DNA from: DRWZ01 sp964601505
Lineage (GTDB): Bacteria > Calescibacteriota > Calescibacteriia > Calescibacteriales > Calescibacteriaceae
Assembly: GCA_964601505.1 (NCBI GenBank)
Contig: CAZRNR010000003.1
Location: 9,596-73,595 of the forward strand
Direction of reading: 5' to 3'
Length of the DNA stretch: 64,000 bases
Shown here: piece by piece, positions 19,991-28,939 of the stretch
Numbering within the stretch: the first letter of the stretch is position 1
Layout of the letters: each line of letters opens with the position of its first letter
Position numbers and translations under genes: made by a program
The notes under the pieces: model-generated
Told to the model about the DNA's origin: nothing
Databases searched by the model: none
What the model saw: only the letters and a program-made list of their open reading frames with translations

Positions 19991-22198
19991 TTATTCATTC
20001 AGATTGTTATTTGTTTTCTTTCTTTCTTTCTTTCTTCTTATTCTATATCTCAAGATAGATAGATAGGATTTTACGATTAAGCTTATCAGTAGTAGGTATG
20101 ATATAGAAGCTATATTACTTTGAGAAGAAATGAAGCATCCGCAGTTTTTTGGAAGACCTTCTTGAATTTTTATACCTTCTCCTATAAGATTAAATTTCTT
20201 TGAATTTCCATCCAAGAATTCTACATCTACATATTCTGGAATTTCTTTGAGATAAAGCTTGTGATTTTTGCTCCATCCATAATCTTGGAAATTTGGTCCG
20301 AGTATTCTAAATGGGTAATCAGAACTTAATTTTAAAGTTTTGAATGAATTGTTAAACTTTGTCTCGCTGCCTATAGAGTAGTATAATTTGTATTCAGAAA
20401 AAGGATTTGACTTTGGTATGATCAAAGATATAAATTCTGGAACTCTTAATTTACCACACCCCCAAATTTTGTTTGGGGTTTGACCTGTGAATTGATCAGT
20501 TTTCGCGCTTTGGCATAGGAATTTTATTATTTCGGTTGGTGTAAGATTTGGATTCCTTTCAAGTGCTAAAGCTATCGCACCAGATACGTGAGGTGTTGCT
20601 TGTGAGCTTCCGGAACCAGAGCAAAGGTATTCATCTGACCCGGAACATAATGAATATATCCTTGATCCGGGAGCAGTTATGTTTGGTTTACCGTTGTTTT
20701 CTGTTCCTATTGAAGAATTTGGAGAGATCTTGCCTTTATTTTCTCCCTCTGTTATTATGTAGTATCCTACCGCTATTATTTCCCTTGCTGTTGCTGGAAC
20801 AGCTATTGTGTTTTCACTACTTGGCTTTATGTCTCCGCTTTCCGTAAAAAAACAACTTGAGGGATCTGATGATATCCATGCATCAAAATATGTGGTTTTT
20901 GGGAAAGTTATTTTTATTTGGGCTTGTCCTACTTCTCCTAATGATACAAAAACAGCTGACTCTTTCCGTTCAGATAAAGAGTATTCAAGTAGGTATGTCA
21001 TAGGAACATCTGCTGATGACGTAAAATCAATTAAGGATATTTTTTCTTCTGCAGAGAATAATATCTGCCTTTCACCTTTTTTTACTTTTGCACTTTTCCC
21101 TTTAAATGTAATTTCTAGTTCTACACCAGAATCCATTGGAAACCAGAATTGGATTTCACAATCATCTCTTATGGATACAATTGTTGATAAATCTCCCATA
21201 TATGTCCCTCCTATGTGTATATTGGCTTGCCCTTCGTTTCCAGCTGCTGCCACTATTATTTTCCCTTCACCAATTTTTTGTGTCAGAAGTGTTTCAAACA
21301 GGCTTGTTCCATCATGTGGGCCAAAATGTCCCCCGAGGCTTATGTTAATTACAGCTGGAAGATTTAGTTTTTCCGCTATTTTGAAAATGTAATCTACAGC
21401 ATCCAGTACTTCATCTTCGTATAGATTTGTCGGAACAGCAATTATAGCTGAATGCGGAGCTACTCCGGACTCATCATCTGTCTCCATAGAAACTATTCCA
21501 GCTATGTGTGTTCCGTGACCGGATTGATCATCAGAAATACATGAATTATATCCCGGTAAAATTTCGGATCTTCTTGCAGGTTCTATACATTCGAAACCGT
21601 ATGTGAATCCATCAGGATATGTCATACCTTTGGGAAAAGGGATGCTTTGATCTCGTAATGTTCTCTGGTCCCAAAGATGCATAACCTTTGATATATTCCT
21701 TTCCTCTCCTTCTTGGATTAGGGGCGATAAATCATCTTTGATTTTGAAAGATAACCATCTTGAATTCCATTTTACACCAGTATCTATTATTCCCACTATT
21801 GTTTTTTTCCCACTTAACTTATACATTTCTCTCGCGATCGAGGCTCCGATCTCTTGGTCTGATTCTTTTACTTTTTCCTCAAACCTTCGTTTTGGTATTT
21901 TTTCATCTATACTTCCAAGTAGATGCAATTTTCTTGGTAATCTTATATAAATCATCTCTTCACTAAAACATTTTTCAACGTTTTCTGATGACTTAAGGCA
22001 GTTTTCCATTTTCTCTGATATCCTTTTTACTGAATATATCGGTATTCTTTTTGTTTCATAGGGGTTAAAAAAAATTCCAAGTTCTGCATTTTGTATTTTT
22101 ACTGACATTATTTTTTGGGGAACCCTATTTATTTTTATATTGGCCAGGAGCAATGGATCTAATTTGAGGCAAGGTAGTAAAAGAGTTAACAAGAACAT
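19991..22198 (-). CDS. Exported subtilisin-family serine protease with C-terminal Cys-TM-basic tail
   Basis: This S8 protease has the full triad: D139 in GIIDTG, H228 in QSGHGTH, S532 in GSSQATPH, and the oxyanion asparagine N321 in AAAGNEG. A beta-rich insert lies at about 340-465 and a beta-domain at about 600-680. The C-terminus has CGC (C685, C687), a hydrophobic segment at about 696-714 and a run of basic residues at 717-727. That is the layout of MYXO-CTERM-type sorting signals. The last codons include a (TTTC)5 repeat at 20015-20034. The N-terminal signal is short, so the start may be misplaced. Total length is 735 aa. Confidence 0.9.
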   Translation of the reverse strand: MFLLTLLLPCLKLDPLLLANIKINRVPQKIMSVKIQNAELGIFFNPYETKRIPIYSVKRISEKMENCLKSSENVEKCFSEEMIYIRLPRKLHLLGSIDEKIPKRRFEEKVKESDQEIGASIAREMYKLSGKKTIVGIIDTGVKWNSRWLSFKIKDDLSPLIQEGEERNISKVMHLWDQRTLRDQSIPFPKGMTYPDGFTYGFECIEPARRSEILPGYNSCISDDQSGHGTHIAGIVSMETDDESGVAPHSAIIAVPTNLYEDEVLDAVDYIFKIAEKLNLPAVINISLGGHFGPHDGTSLFETLLTQKIGEGKIIVAAAGNEGQANIHIGGTYMGDLSTIVSIRDDCEIQFWFPMDSGVELEITFKGKSAKVKKGERQILFSAEEKISLIDFTSSADVPMTYLLEYSLSERKESAVFVSLGEVGQAQIKITFPKTTYFDAWISSDPSSCFFTESGDIKPSSENTIAVPATAREIIAVGYYIITEGENKGKISPNSSIGTENNGKPNITAPGSRIYSLCSGSDEYLCSGSGSSQATPHVSGAIALALERNPNLTPTEIIKFLCQSAKTDQFTGQTPNKIWGCGKLRVPEFISLIIPKSNPFSEYKLYYSIGSETKFNNSFKTLKLSSDYPFRILGPNFQDYGWSKNHKLYLKEIPEYVDVEFLDGNSKKFNLIGEGIKIQEGLPKNCGCFISSQSNIASISYLLLISLIVKSYLSILRYRIRRKKERKKTNNNLNE

Positions 22199-22944
22199 AT
22201 TGAAATTACCGAAAACTTCAGTATAGGAATTTTATTTTTCGTTTCTTGTTTTTCTCTTTTTTTTCATTCATTAACGGTTTGTTATTTTTTATTTGGTTAA
22301 AAAGTGTATTTAAGTAGTTAGAAGATTTTATTATCTGGGATCATTTAGAAGGCTTCTGGGGAATAGGAATATAATTAAGGATATAAGGAGATAAAAAACT
22401 TTCATTGGGACATATCTAATACCTATAACTTGTAATTTCTTCTATGAAACAATAACATATCTTCCAAGATCCTTTTTTTGTAAAGAAATTTTAGACCATA
22501 TATTTGAAATGCTATGCTTTGCTTAAATACATTGTGAGTTCTTCCAAAGAGCTCAAAATCTGACTGAAATTGAAATAGATCCGGACGCAAATGGTTAGTA
22601 ACTTTGGGGATTTGATTATGGATTCATCCTGATGTATTCTCTGAATCTTTCTTTGTGTGTTTTTTACAGGTTCCATATTAATTCATCATTATTATTATTA
22701 TTATTAAATGATTACTAAGTATTCTCTTTCTTCTTGGTGATGTATTGAATGAATTGAATATGTAATGAGATTGATGAATAAAGATAAATATGTAGACTTT
22801 TACAAATAATCCTAAGATCTCACAATCATCAGGATATATCAGAGTTGCTTTAGAATTCAAGCCTTTCTTCCGATATTTTAAGAAACAGTTTTTTGATATT
22901 TTCAATAAAATAATTATTGTAAATTATTAATTTTTTTATAGGAT
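22199..22944. other. Long AT-rich intergenic region with an ATT microsatellite
   Basis: About 745 bp between divergent genes. It contains a trinucleotide ATT run at about 22686-22706. The only open frame of note, on the minus strand at 22678-22905, has a low-complexity poly-Ile end derived from that repeat and is not accepted. Promoters for both flanking genes must lie here; TATACT sits about 20 bp before the subtilase start. Confidence 0.5.
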
Positions 22945-24243
22945 ATGTTCCTATTAAAATTAGCTTTGCTAATTATAGCTATAGATGTCCAGAATAGATT
23001 TTCAGTTTTAAATTTAGGTGTTGGATATGTTGGAATGAGTGAGAATCCTGCATTCACCATATCTGAATTTACATTTGCTGAGTTTCAGGACTACAAGATT
23101 ATCCCATCAACAAAATATGTTTCATTTGGATTTTTTGTAGGTGGAGCAAAACTCTTCCCTTCCTTACTTTTAGATAGGGAAGATAGAACTTTTGAATTTG
23201 TCAGAAGACTGAGAATAATTCCTGGAGGGGGGTTGATACCTATATCAGTGTTTTTATACAGCTCAAAGGCTTTCTTTACTATATATTCTGGTGATAATGT
23301 TTTGAATATAGTACCGAATTTAAGGATACAGCTTATACCGATATCGGATATTCTACTTATGAACATTTTTTCTCCTTCTTTGTTCACGAAAAAAATTTAT
23401 ACTCCTGGTCCATATCCTCACTTTGAGCTGTCACCTGGTGTAAGGGGTATAACGGAAAGTTTTGATTTTGAGCTGAAATTTGGTTTGAGGACATACTCTT
23501 TGCTTCGCCCATCTTTAAGTCAGGCTGAGGATCAGGCAGTACAAAATTACACCAAGACTGGATTAAAGAAAGTGGTTGGAAATGAGTATAATCAGAAGTA
23601 TGGGATTTTATTTTTTGTAAATTTTACGCTTGGTTTTAGCTTGCCAAGCTATTATGTCACGAAGATTGTAACACGAGAAGAAAGAGAGGTTCAGACTGTA
23701 GCTGTTGAATCTCCTGAACTTAAGGAGAGACTTTCTGAACTTGAAAGAAAGATTGCGGAGCTTGAAAGGCTAAGGGCTGAGCAGGAGAAAAAGTTCCAGG
23801 AAAAACAACAACAAGATGAGGTTGTTGCTAGCGTTCAGGAAGTTAAACCAGCAGAGGAAAAATCTGAGATGAAATCTATAAAGGTAGGTATAGAAGAACT
23901 TTGGAAAACACAAGTTATTTCTATCGAAAAATATGAGAAGGGGGGCAAATTATATATTTCCTGGAAATTACCACCTACGGAGGGACTGGAGAAACTAGAA
24001 CTTGAGAGATGTCTTGGTTATGGCTGTAGAAATTTCAATCCCATTTCTAGTTTCCCTACTAGTTCTACTTCATATGTTGATCAGATTGTTGAAAATCAGA
24101 TATATTGTTATAGACTGTCTGGTTCTATCTCTAAACTTCGAGAAAAAACTCAAGAGAAGGGGGAGGTGATTGATGTTGTCAAATCAAATGTCGTATGTGG
24201 TTACGTATCTTATAGGGGAGAGCTTGTTAGAGTTTATTTTTGA
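22945..24243 (+). CDS. Secreted beta-rich protein with coiled coil and C-terminal domain (unknown)
   Basis: The 432-residue product has a hydrophobic N-terminus (MFLLKLALLIIAI), then about 230 residues with alternating hydrophobic/polar strands suggestive of an outer-membrane or periplasmic beta structure. A strongly charged coiled coil follows (about 250-290, ESPELKERLSELERKIAELE onward). The C-terminal domain (about 310-432) has four cysteines and resembles a fibronectin type III fold. No family is recognised. It could bridge envelope layers. It stands alone, with a long upstream region. Confidence 0.65.
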   Translation: MFLLKLALLIIAIDVQNRFSVLNLGVGYVGMSENPAFTISEFTFAEFQDYKIIPSTKYVSFGFFVGGAKLFPSLLLDREDRTFEFVRRLRIIPGGGLIPISVFLYSSKAFFTIYSGDNVLNIVPNLRIQLIPISDILLMNIFSPSLFTKKIYTPGPYPHFELSPGVRGITESFDFELKFGLRTYSLLRPSLSQAEDQAVQNYTKTGLKKVVGNEYNQKYGILFFVNFTLGFSLPSYYVTKIVTREEREVQTVAVESPELKERLSELERKIAELERLRAEQEKKFQEKQQQDEVVASVQEVKPAEEKSEMKSIKVGIEELWKTQVISIEKYEKGGKLYISWKLPPTEGLEKLELERCLGYGCRNFNPISSFPTSSTSYVDQIVENQIYCYRLSGSISKLREKTQEKGEVIDVVKSNVVCGYVSYRGELVRVYF

Positions 24244-24261
24244 TTTATCGTTTGTTATGAT

Positions 24262-25050
24262 TTAAAAAGTTTTTTTGAATTCTGGTTCTTTCTTCTGGAA
24301 GAAAGAATTTATTCCTTCAAAAAATTCTTCAGACATAACTTGATGAGCTTGAAGAACTCTGAGGTACCTTATATGATATTCAAGGTTATAGAACACATCA
24401 GACCAAATTAATTTTTTTATTTTTGAGGTTGCACCTTGGGGTAGTTTTTTTGTTTTTTCTATTGTGTTATTTATTTTCAGGTCAAGTTCTTTTTCGTCTT
24501 GGGCTATCTCATTTATTATACCAAGCTCGAGTGCTTTTTGAGCTGATATCTTTTCTGCGTATGCTAGTATTGATAATGCTCTGGTGATTCCGGCTGTTTT
24601 GCCTAAAAAAGGTATTCCTCCCCCATCTGGAATAAGACCCCTTTTGGGAAAGACTTCGTAAAAGTAAGCTTTTGCATCTGCAATCTTGTAGTCAAACCAG
24701 TAGAGCATTTCGCACCCAAATCCAGCTGCTGGACCATTTATCCTTCCTATTATGAACTTCGGACACTCTATTGAGTTCCTTATAACAGATGTGAATTCCT
24801 CAACATGCCACTCAAATAGATCTATTATGTCGTTTCTTGATATGTCTTCCTGAGAGCCTGCGAGATCTAGCCCAGAGCAAAACGAATCACCATGTCCTGT
24901 TATTACGATTACATCTACATCTTTTTCTTCCCATGATTTTTCTATTTCCCTTGAGAGTATCTTAACATCTGATACTGTTATAGCGTTCTTCCTTGCTGGA
25001 TTGAAAATAGACAGATATTTTACACCATCTTTTTTCTCAACATTTATCAT
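24262..25050 (-). CDS. Enoyl-CoA hydratase/isomerase family protein
   Basis: A crotonase-fold protein of 262 aa. The oxyanion-hole segments are DSFCSGLDLAG (about 56-66) and the GPAAGFGCE loop (about 105-113). The FPKRGLIPDGGG stretch and AQKALELGIINEI are also typical. These proteins hydrate or isomerise acyl-CoA; substrate is not deducible. With thiolase (26666) and the SCP2 protein (57457) it suggests acyl-CoA metabolism. It ends 18 bp from the convergent secreted-protein gene. Confidence 0.88.
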   Translation of the reverse strand: MINVEKKDGVKYLSIFNPARKNAITVSDVKILSREIEKSWEEKDVDVIVITGHGDSFCSGLDLAGSQEDISRNDIIDLFEWHVEEFTSVIRNSIECPKFIIGRINGPAAGFGCEMLYWFDYKIADAKAYFYEVFPKRGLIPDGGGIPFLGKTAGITRALSILAYAEKISAQKALELGIINEIAQDEKELDLKINNTIEKTKKLPQGATSKIKKLIWSDVFYNLEYHIRYLRVLQAHQVMSEEFFEGINSFFQKKEPEFKKTF

Positions 25051-25125
25051 ATTTACATATATCCTTTTGGGATAAAGGACAAATGAGATTGTAAAATTCG
25101 GGATTTTGTAGGAATAAGTTTTCGA

Positions 25126-25875
25126 TTAATTTTTTTTACAGATGAAGCATAGCCCCCTTGATAGATTTGAGAGCACTTTGTCCTTTTTACATAATTGCTC
25201 TATAGTTTTTATTTCCCTTTTATTAAAATCAAATCTTTGGAATATTCCAGATATGGCAAATCCTATTTTATCCTCAAAGATTATGGAGAAGCCCATTTTT
25301 TTGAGAAAATCTGAGAATTCTTTGTTAGTAAAATACTTTGTATTTTGGGTTTTGCCTGTTTTTATAGCTCTTATAAGGTCGTTTTTACTGATATATTGAT
25401 CGGATAGAATTCCTCCATATTTATTTTCAATCGATATGATAAGGATTCCTTTTCTATCCAAAACTCTCTTTATTTCCTTAACGTATCTTTGGGGACTGTT
25501 TGTGTAAGGTAGGGATTCTATTGAGATTATCAGATCAAAGGATTCATCTTTGAATGGTAGTTTTTCTATATCTGCATTGATGAATATAATTTTTTTTTGT
25601 TTTTTATTCCCGATATATTTTGATGCTTTTTTGATAGCCCTTTTTGATATATCCACTCCTAATATTATTTCACTTTTATTTTTTAAGAGATTTATTGACC
25701 TTCCATATCCACATCCGCAATCAAGAACCATTTTGAATTTCTTGCGTTTATTTTTAAGAAATTTTGATACGTTGTCATATATGTGTAGTTCCTTATCCTT
25801 GCTTAATATGTAGGATTTTGTATATCTTATTTTTTCGTATTGATATTTGGGGACATTTTTATCTTTCAAATGCAT
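25126..25875 (-). CDS. Class I SAM-dependent methyltransferase
   Basis: The Rossmann methyltransferase signature is clear: VLDCGCGYGRSINLL (motif I), ILGVDISKRAIKKA, INADIEKLPFKDESFDLIIS (motif III and post-motif region), and the helix-strand after RVLDRKGILIIS. Substrate is unknown; the small-molecule or quinone type (Methyltransf_11) fits best. The ATG at 25875 gives a 17-bp overlap with tpiA; a start at 25905 would extend the overlap to 47 bp. It is probably cotranscribed with tpiA. Confidence 0.82.
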   Translation of the reverse strand: MHLKDKNVPKYQYEKIRYTKSYILSKDKELHIYDNVSKFLKNKRKKFKMVLDCGCGYGRSINLLKNKSEIILGVDISKRAIKKASKYIGNKKQKKIIFINADIEKLPFKDESFDLIISIESLPYTNSPQRYVKEIKRVLDRKGILIISIENKYGGILSDQYISKNDLIRAIKTGKTQNTKYFTNKEFSDFLKKMGFSIIFEDKIGFAISGIFQRFDFNKREIKTIEQLCKKDKVLSNLSRGLCFICKKN

Positions 25876-26575
25876 TGCATATTCTGAAGAATTTTTCTGG
25901 GTCAAGGGATGCTGATCCTACAAGTCCCCCATCGCATATATCGGCTATTTCTTCTGCAACTTTTTCATCTATACTTCCCCCATAAAGTATGGGGATATCA
26001 AATTTACCTTTTATGAATTCAATTACCTCTTTTATTTGGTCTTTTTTAGCTGGTATCCCTGTGCCTATAGCCCAAACAGGCTCGTAAGCTATAACAAGCA
26101 TATTGTTCGTTATTTTTTCTGGAACAGCTTCAAGTTGATTACTTATGACTTGAAATGTTTTTTCAGATTTTCTTTCTTCAAGTTTTTCGCCGACGCATAG
26201 TATGGTGAGTATGTTATTTTGTAAAGCTGCTGAGACTTTTTTTTTGATAAGATCATTAGTTTCTCCAAAGATATGTCTTCTTTCTGAATGCCCTATTATT
26301 ACGAAATCTATCCCGAGGTCTTTCAATTGAGATACGGAAACTTCTCCTGTGAAGGCGCCTTTTTGTTCGAAATACATATTTTGTGCTCCGACATATATTT
26401 CTGTACCATAGAGTGCATCTTTCATTGTTTTGATGTAGGGGAAAGATGGAGCGCAACCTATTTTTGATTTTATCTTTTTGGAGTTTTTGTATATGAGTTC
26501 GCAGAGTTTTTCTGCCCACGCTTTGTTTTCTGCAAGTGTTTTGTTCATTTTAAAGTTTGCGATAGTGAATTTCAT
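25859..26575 (-). CDS. tpiA: Triosephosphate isomerase
   Basis: TpiA interconverts dihydroxyacetone phosphate and glyceraldehyde 3-phosphate. Conserved elements are N7 and K9 in IANFKMNKT, the catalytic histidine in IIGHSERR, the catalytic glutamate in AYEPVWAIGTG (loop 6 follows), and YGGSID for phosphate binding. From the ATG at 26575 the protein is 238 aa, close to the family length. An upstream ATG adds eight residues before the conserved strand and is less likely. Confidence 0.96.
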   Translation of the reverse strand: MKFTIANFKMNKTLAENKAWAEKLCELIYKNSKKIKSKIGCAPSFPYIKTMKDALYGTEIYVGAQNMYFEQKGAFTGEVSVSQLKDLGIDFVIIGHSERRHIFGETNDLIKKKVSAALQNNILTILCVGEKLEERKSEKTFQVISNQLEAVPEKITNNMLVIAYEPVWAIGTGIPAKKDQIKEVIEFIKGKFDIPILYGGSIDEKVAEEIADICDGGLVGSASLDPEKFFRICNAFER

Positions 26576-26650
26576 ATCTTTATGATAAATAAACTGCAAA
26601 AGAGTTTTTTTTAAATACAGAAAGTATTAAAGTAAAAGTTATTATATAGA

Positions 26651-26659
26651 AAAGGAGGT
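26651..26659 (+). promoter_or_regulatory. Strong ribosome binding site before the thiolase
   Basis: AAAGGAGGT ends 6 nt before the ATG at 26666 and matches the 16S 3' end. Such strong sites are rare in this window, so efficient translation of this gene is suggested. Confidence 0.85.
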
Positions 26660-26665
26660 AAGGCT

Positions 26666-27847
26666 ATGCAAAAAAATAGGAATGTATATATAGTTGATGC
26701 GGTGAGGACACCCATGGGGAAGTTTCAGGGAAGTTTGGCTGAATTTAAGGCTTCAGAACTTGGAGCAAAAGTCATATCTGGTATTTTACAAAGGAATGGT
26801 CTGAAGGGCGATGAGATTGAAGAGGTTGTGATGGGGAACGTTCTTCAGGCTGGAGTTGGGCAGGGGCCTGCAAGACAAGCAGCTTTGCTTGGTGGAGTTT
26901 CTCCTGATGTTCCTGCAGAAACAGTAAATATGGTTTGTGGTTCCGGTCTTAAAGCTGTGATACATGCTGCTGAAAAAATATCAAGTGGTAAGGGGGATGT
27001 TATAATTGCTGGAGGTATGGAATCGATGTCTAATTCTCCTTTCATTTTGCCAGCGGATGCAAGGAGAGGAACAAAATTCGGAGATATTACTCTGAAGGAT
27101 CATATGATTTATGATGGTCTTTGGTGCGCTTTTGAAAATGTTCATATGGGGGTTCTTGCTGAATACACAGCGCAGAAGGCTGGAATATCAAGGGAAGAAC
27201 AGGACAGATTTTCCTATGAAAGTCATCAGAAGGCGGTAAGGGCTTCTGTTGAGGGATTGCTTAGTAATGAGATCATCCCAATAACTTTGAAAGATGGGAG
27301 AGTTTTAGATAAAGATGAGACACCAAGAGCAGATACTTCTATTGAGAAGCTTTCTAAACTCAAGCCAGCTTTTAAGAAAGATGGTACTGTGACAGCTGGT
27401 AATGCCTCTTCTTTAAACGATGGTGCGTCGGCCATTTTGTTAATGTCTGAGGATGCTGTTGAGAAGTATGGTAAAAAACCTCTTGCCAGAATTGTTGATT
27501 GGATGGGAGCGGCTGTTCCTCCAAAGGAAATATTCTTTGCACCGATATTTTCAACGAGAAAGCTTCTTGAGAAAACCGGTTTCAAGGTATCTGATATGGA
27601 TCTTATAGAAATAAATGAGGCTTTTGCGTCTCAAGTCCTTGCAGATGGAAAGGAGCTTGGATTTGATTGGTCTGTTGTGAATATAAATGGTGGAGCTATT
27701 GCTTTGGGGCATCCTATTGGTGCATCTGGGGCAAGAATACTTACAACACTTTTATGGAACCTTAAGAGAAAGGGGCTTAAAAGAGGACTCGCTACCATAT
27801 GTATAGGTGGTGGTATGGGCCTCTCAATGATTGTTGAGACTGTCTGA
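26666..27847 (+). CDS. Acetyl-CoA acetyltransferase (thiolase)
   Basis: A complete thiolase of 393 aa. The acylated nucleophile is C91 (NMVCGSGLKA), H349 is in ALGHPIGASGAR, and the second catalytic cysteine is C379 in CIGGGMG. It should make or cleave acetoacetyl-CoA. It leads a plus-strand operon with a degenerate thiolase paralogue (27877), a DUF35 protein (28940) and pheT. Such adjacency is known for archaeal thiolase/DUF35 complexes, so it may work as part of a multisubunit enzyme. Confidence 0.94.
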   Translation: MQKNRNVYIVDAVRTPMGKFQGSLAEFKASELGAKVISGILQRNGLKGDEIEEVVMGNVLQAGVGQGPARQAALLGGVSPDVPAETVNMVCGSGLKAVIHAAEKISSGKGDVIIAGGMESMSNSPFILPADARRGTKFGDITLKDHMIYDGLWCAFENVHMGVLAEYTAQKAGISREEQDRFSYESHQKAVRASVEGLLSNEIIPITLKDGRVLDKDETPRADTSIEKLSKLKPAFKKDGTVTAGNASSLNDGASAILLMSEDAVEKYGKKPLARIVDWMGAAVPPKEIFFAPIFSTRKLLEKTGFKVSDMDLIEINEAFASQVLADGKELGFDWSVVNINGGAIALGHPIGASGARILTTLLWNLKRKGLKRGLATICIGGGMGLSMIVETV

Positions 27848-27876
27848 ACTAATCATTCATTTTAGTATATATTACT

Positions 27877-28929
27877 ATGGCCATAAGAAAAAGATATATA
27901 GGATCGGTAAAGCTACAAGAGAGACAATATGAAGTTTTCATTGAGGGAGTAAATACTTCTAAAGTTTCTACAAAAAAAGAAAAAGATCTTCCTTCACAGA
28001 TAAGAGATCTTGTGGATGAACTTCTTGATAAACTCAGACTTTCCTATAATGATATAGATGCTTTTGTTGTGTCAAATTCTATGGGCGGCCTTTTTGGTAT
28101 TCCTGAATTTATGAGATATGTCTTTCCTACAGCCTTCGGTTCTCATAAAGTCTTCTATGAGGTATCATGTGATGAGAGTGCTGGTCTTTGCGCAGTTATC
28201 AGAGGATATAAACTTATAAAATCTGGAATTTTTACTAGAGTATGTGCTATATCTGGAATGCATGTCAACCTGAAGAATATTGAGGAGATAAAAAATGTAG
28301 TTTTCTCAGATATAATTTCTGATATGGAAAGTATCGTGAGAAATTTTGAAGCAAAAGAAAAGGATGGAGATGCAAAAGTAGAAGATTTATTCAAGCAGTA
28401 TTATGCAAATGCGCTGAAGAATAATTATTTGGATAGGAAAGAGTTAAAGAAATCAAAATTTGATCCTTCAGATTTTCCTGACCTTAAAAATTCTGCTGGA
28501 GTTTGTATTTTAGCTAACGGATACTCTGCTCGTAATAAGCAGATGAGTTTATCTTATGCTGACGAATTCACTGTGAATTCCCAAAATATATATTCTTCTA
28601 TAAGCGAGATTTCTCGCTATATCAAGGAAAATATCGAAGAAAAAACAATAGAAGTCATAGAGACATCATTTATAAATCCTGTTTTAGATATTATACTTTT
28701 GAAAAACCTCGGTCTTAAAGATGTGAAGATAAATCCTTATGGTGGAGCTTATTTTTCAAATTCTCCTCCGGTATCCTCATTTTTGTCTTTTGCGTATCTT
28801 TGCGAATATCTTAAAATTACAGGAAGTAAGTCTGGGCTAGCTTTCTCTGTTGCTACAAGATCTCTTGACCATTTTTCTGTTGTGCAAGTTCTGTCTGAAT
28901 CAAAGATAAAAAAGAAGAGAGGAGGGTAG
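27877..28929 (+). CDS. Degenerate thiolase-fold protein (DUF35-associated)
   Basis: The 350-residue protein aligns by pattern with thiolases: EVSCDESAGLCAVIRGYKLI keeps the nucleophile C98 and the following helix. Where the true thiolase has GHPIGASG it has FSNSPPVSS, and where that has CIGGGMG it has SVATRSLDH. The active-site histidine and second cysteine are thus absent. An HMG-CoA-synthase-like or purely structural partner role is possible. It sits 29 bp after the active thiolase and 10 bp before the DUF35 gene. Confidence 0.7.
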   Translation: MAIRKRYIGSVKLQERQYEVFIEGVNTSKVSTKKEKDLPSQIRDLVDELLDKLRLSYNDIDAFVVSNSMGGLFGIPEFMRYVFPTAFGSHKVFYEVSCDESAGLCAVIRGYKLIKSGIFTRVCAISGMHVNLKNIEEIKNVVFSDIISDMESIVRNFEAKEKDGDAKVEDLFKQYYANALKNNYLDRKELKKSKFDPSDFPDLKNSAGVCILANGYSARNKQMSLSYADEFTVNSQNIYSSISEISRYIKENIEEKTIEVIETSFINPVLDIILLKNLGLKDVKINPYGGAYFSNSPPVSSFLSFAYLCEYLKITGSKSGLAFSVATRSLDHFSVVQVLSESKIKKKRGG

Positions 28930-28939
28930 CAAGGTAGAA

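Noticed and set aside
20548..21966. Plus-strand frames opposite the subtilase
   Set aside because: They mirror a gene with a full catalytic triad.
22678..22905. 75-codon minus-strand frame upstream of the secreted protein
   Set aside because: Its poly-isoleucine end comes from the ATT microsatellite and the rest looks random.
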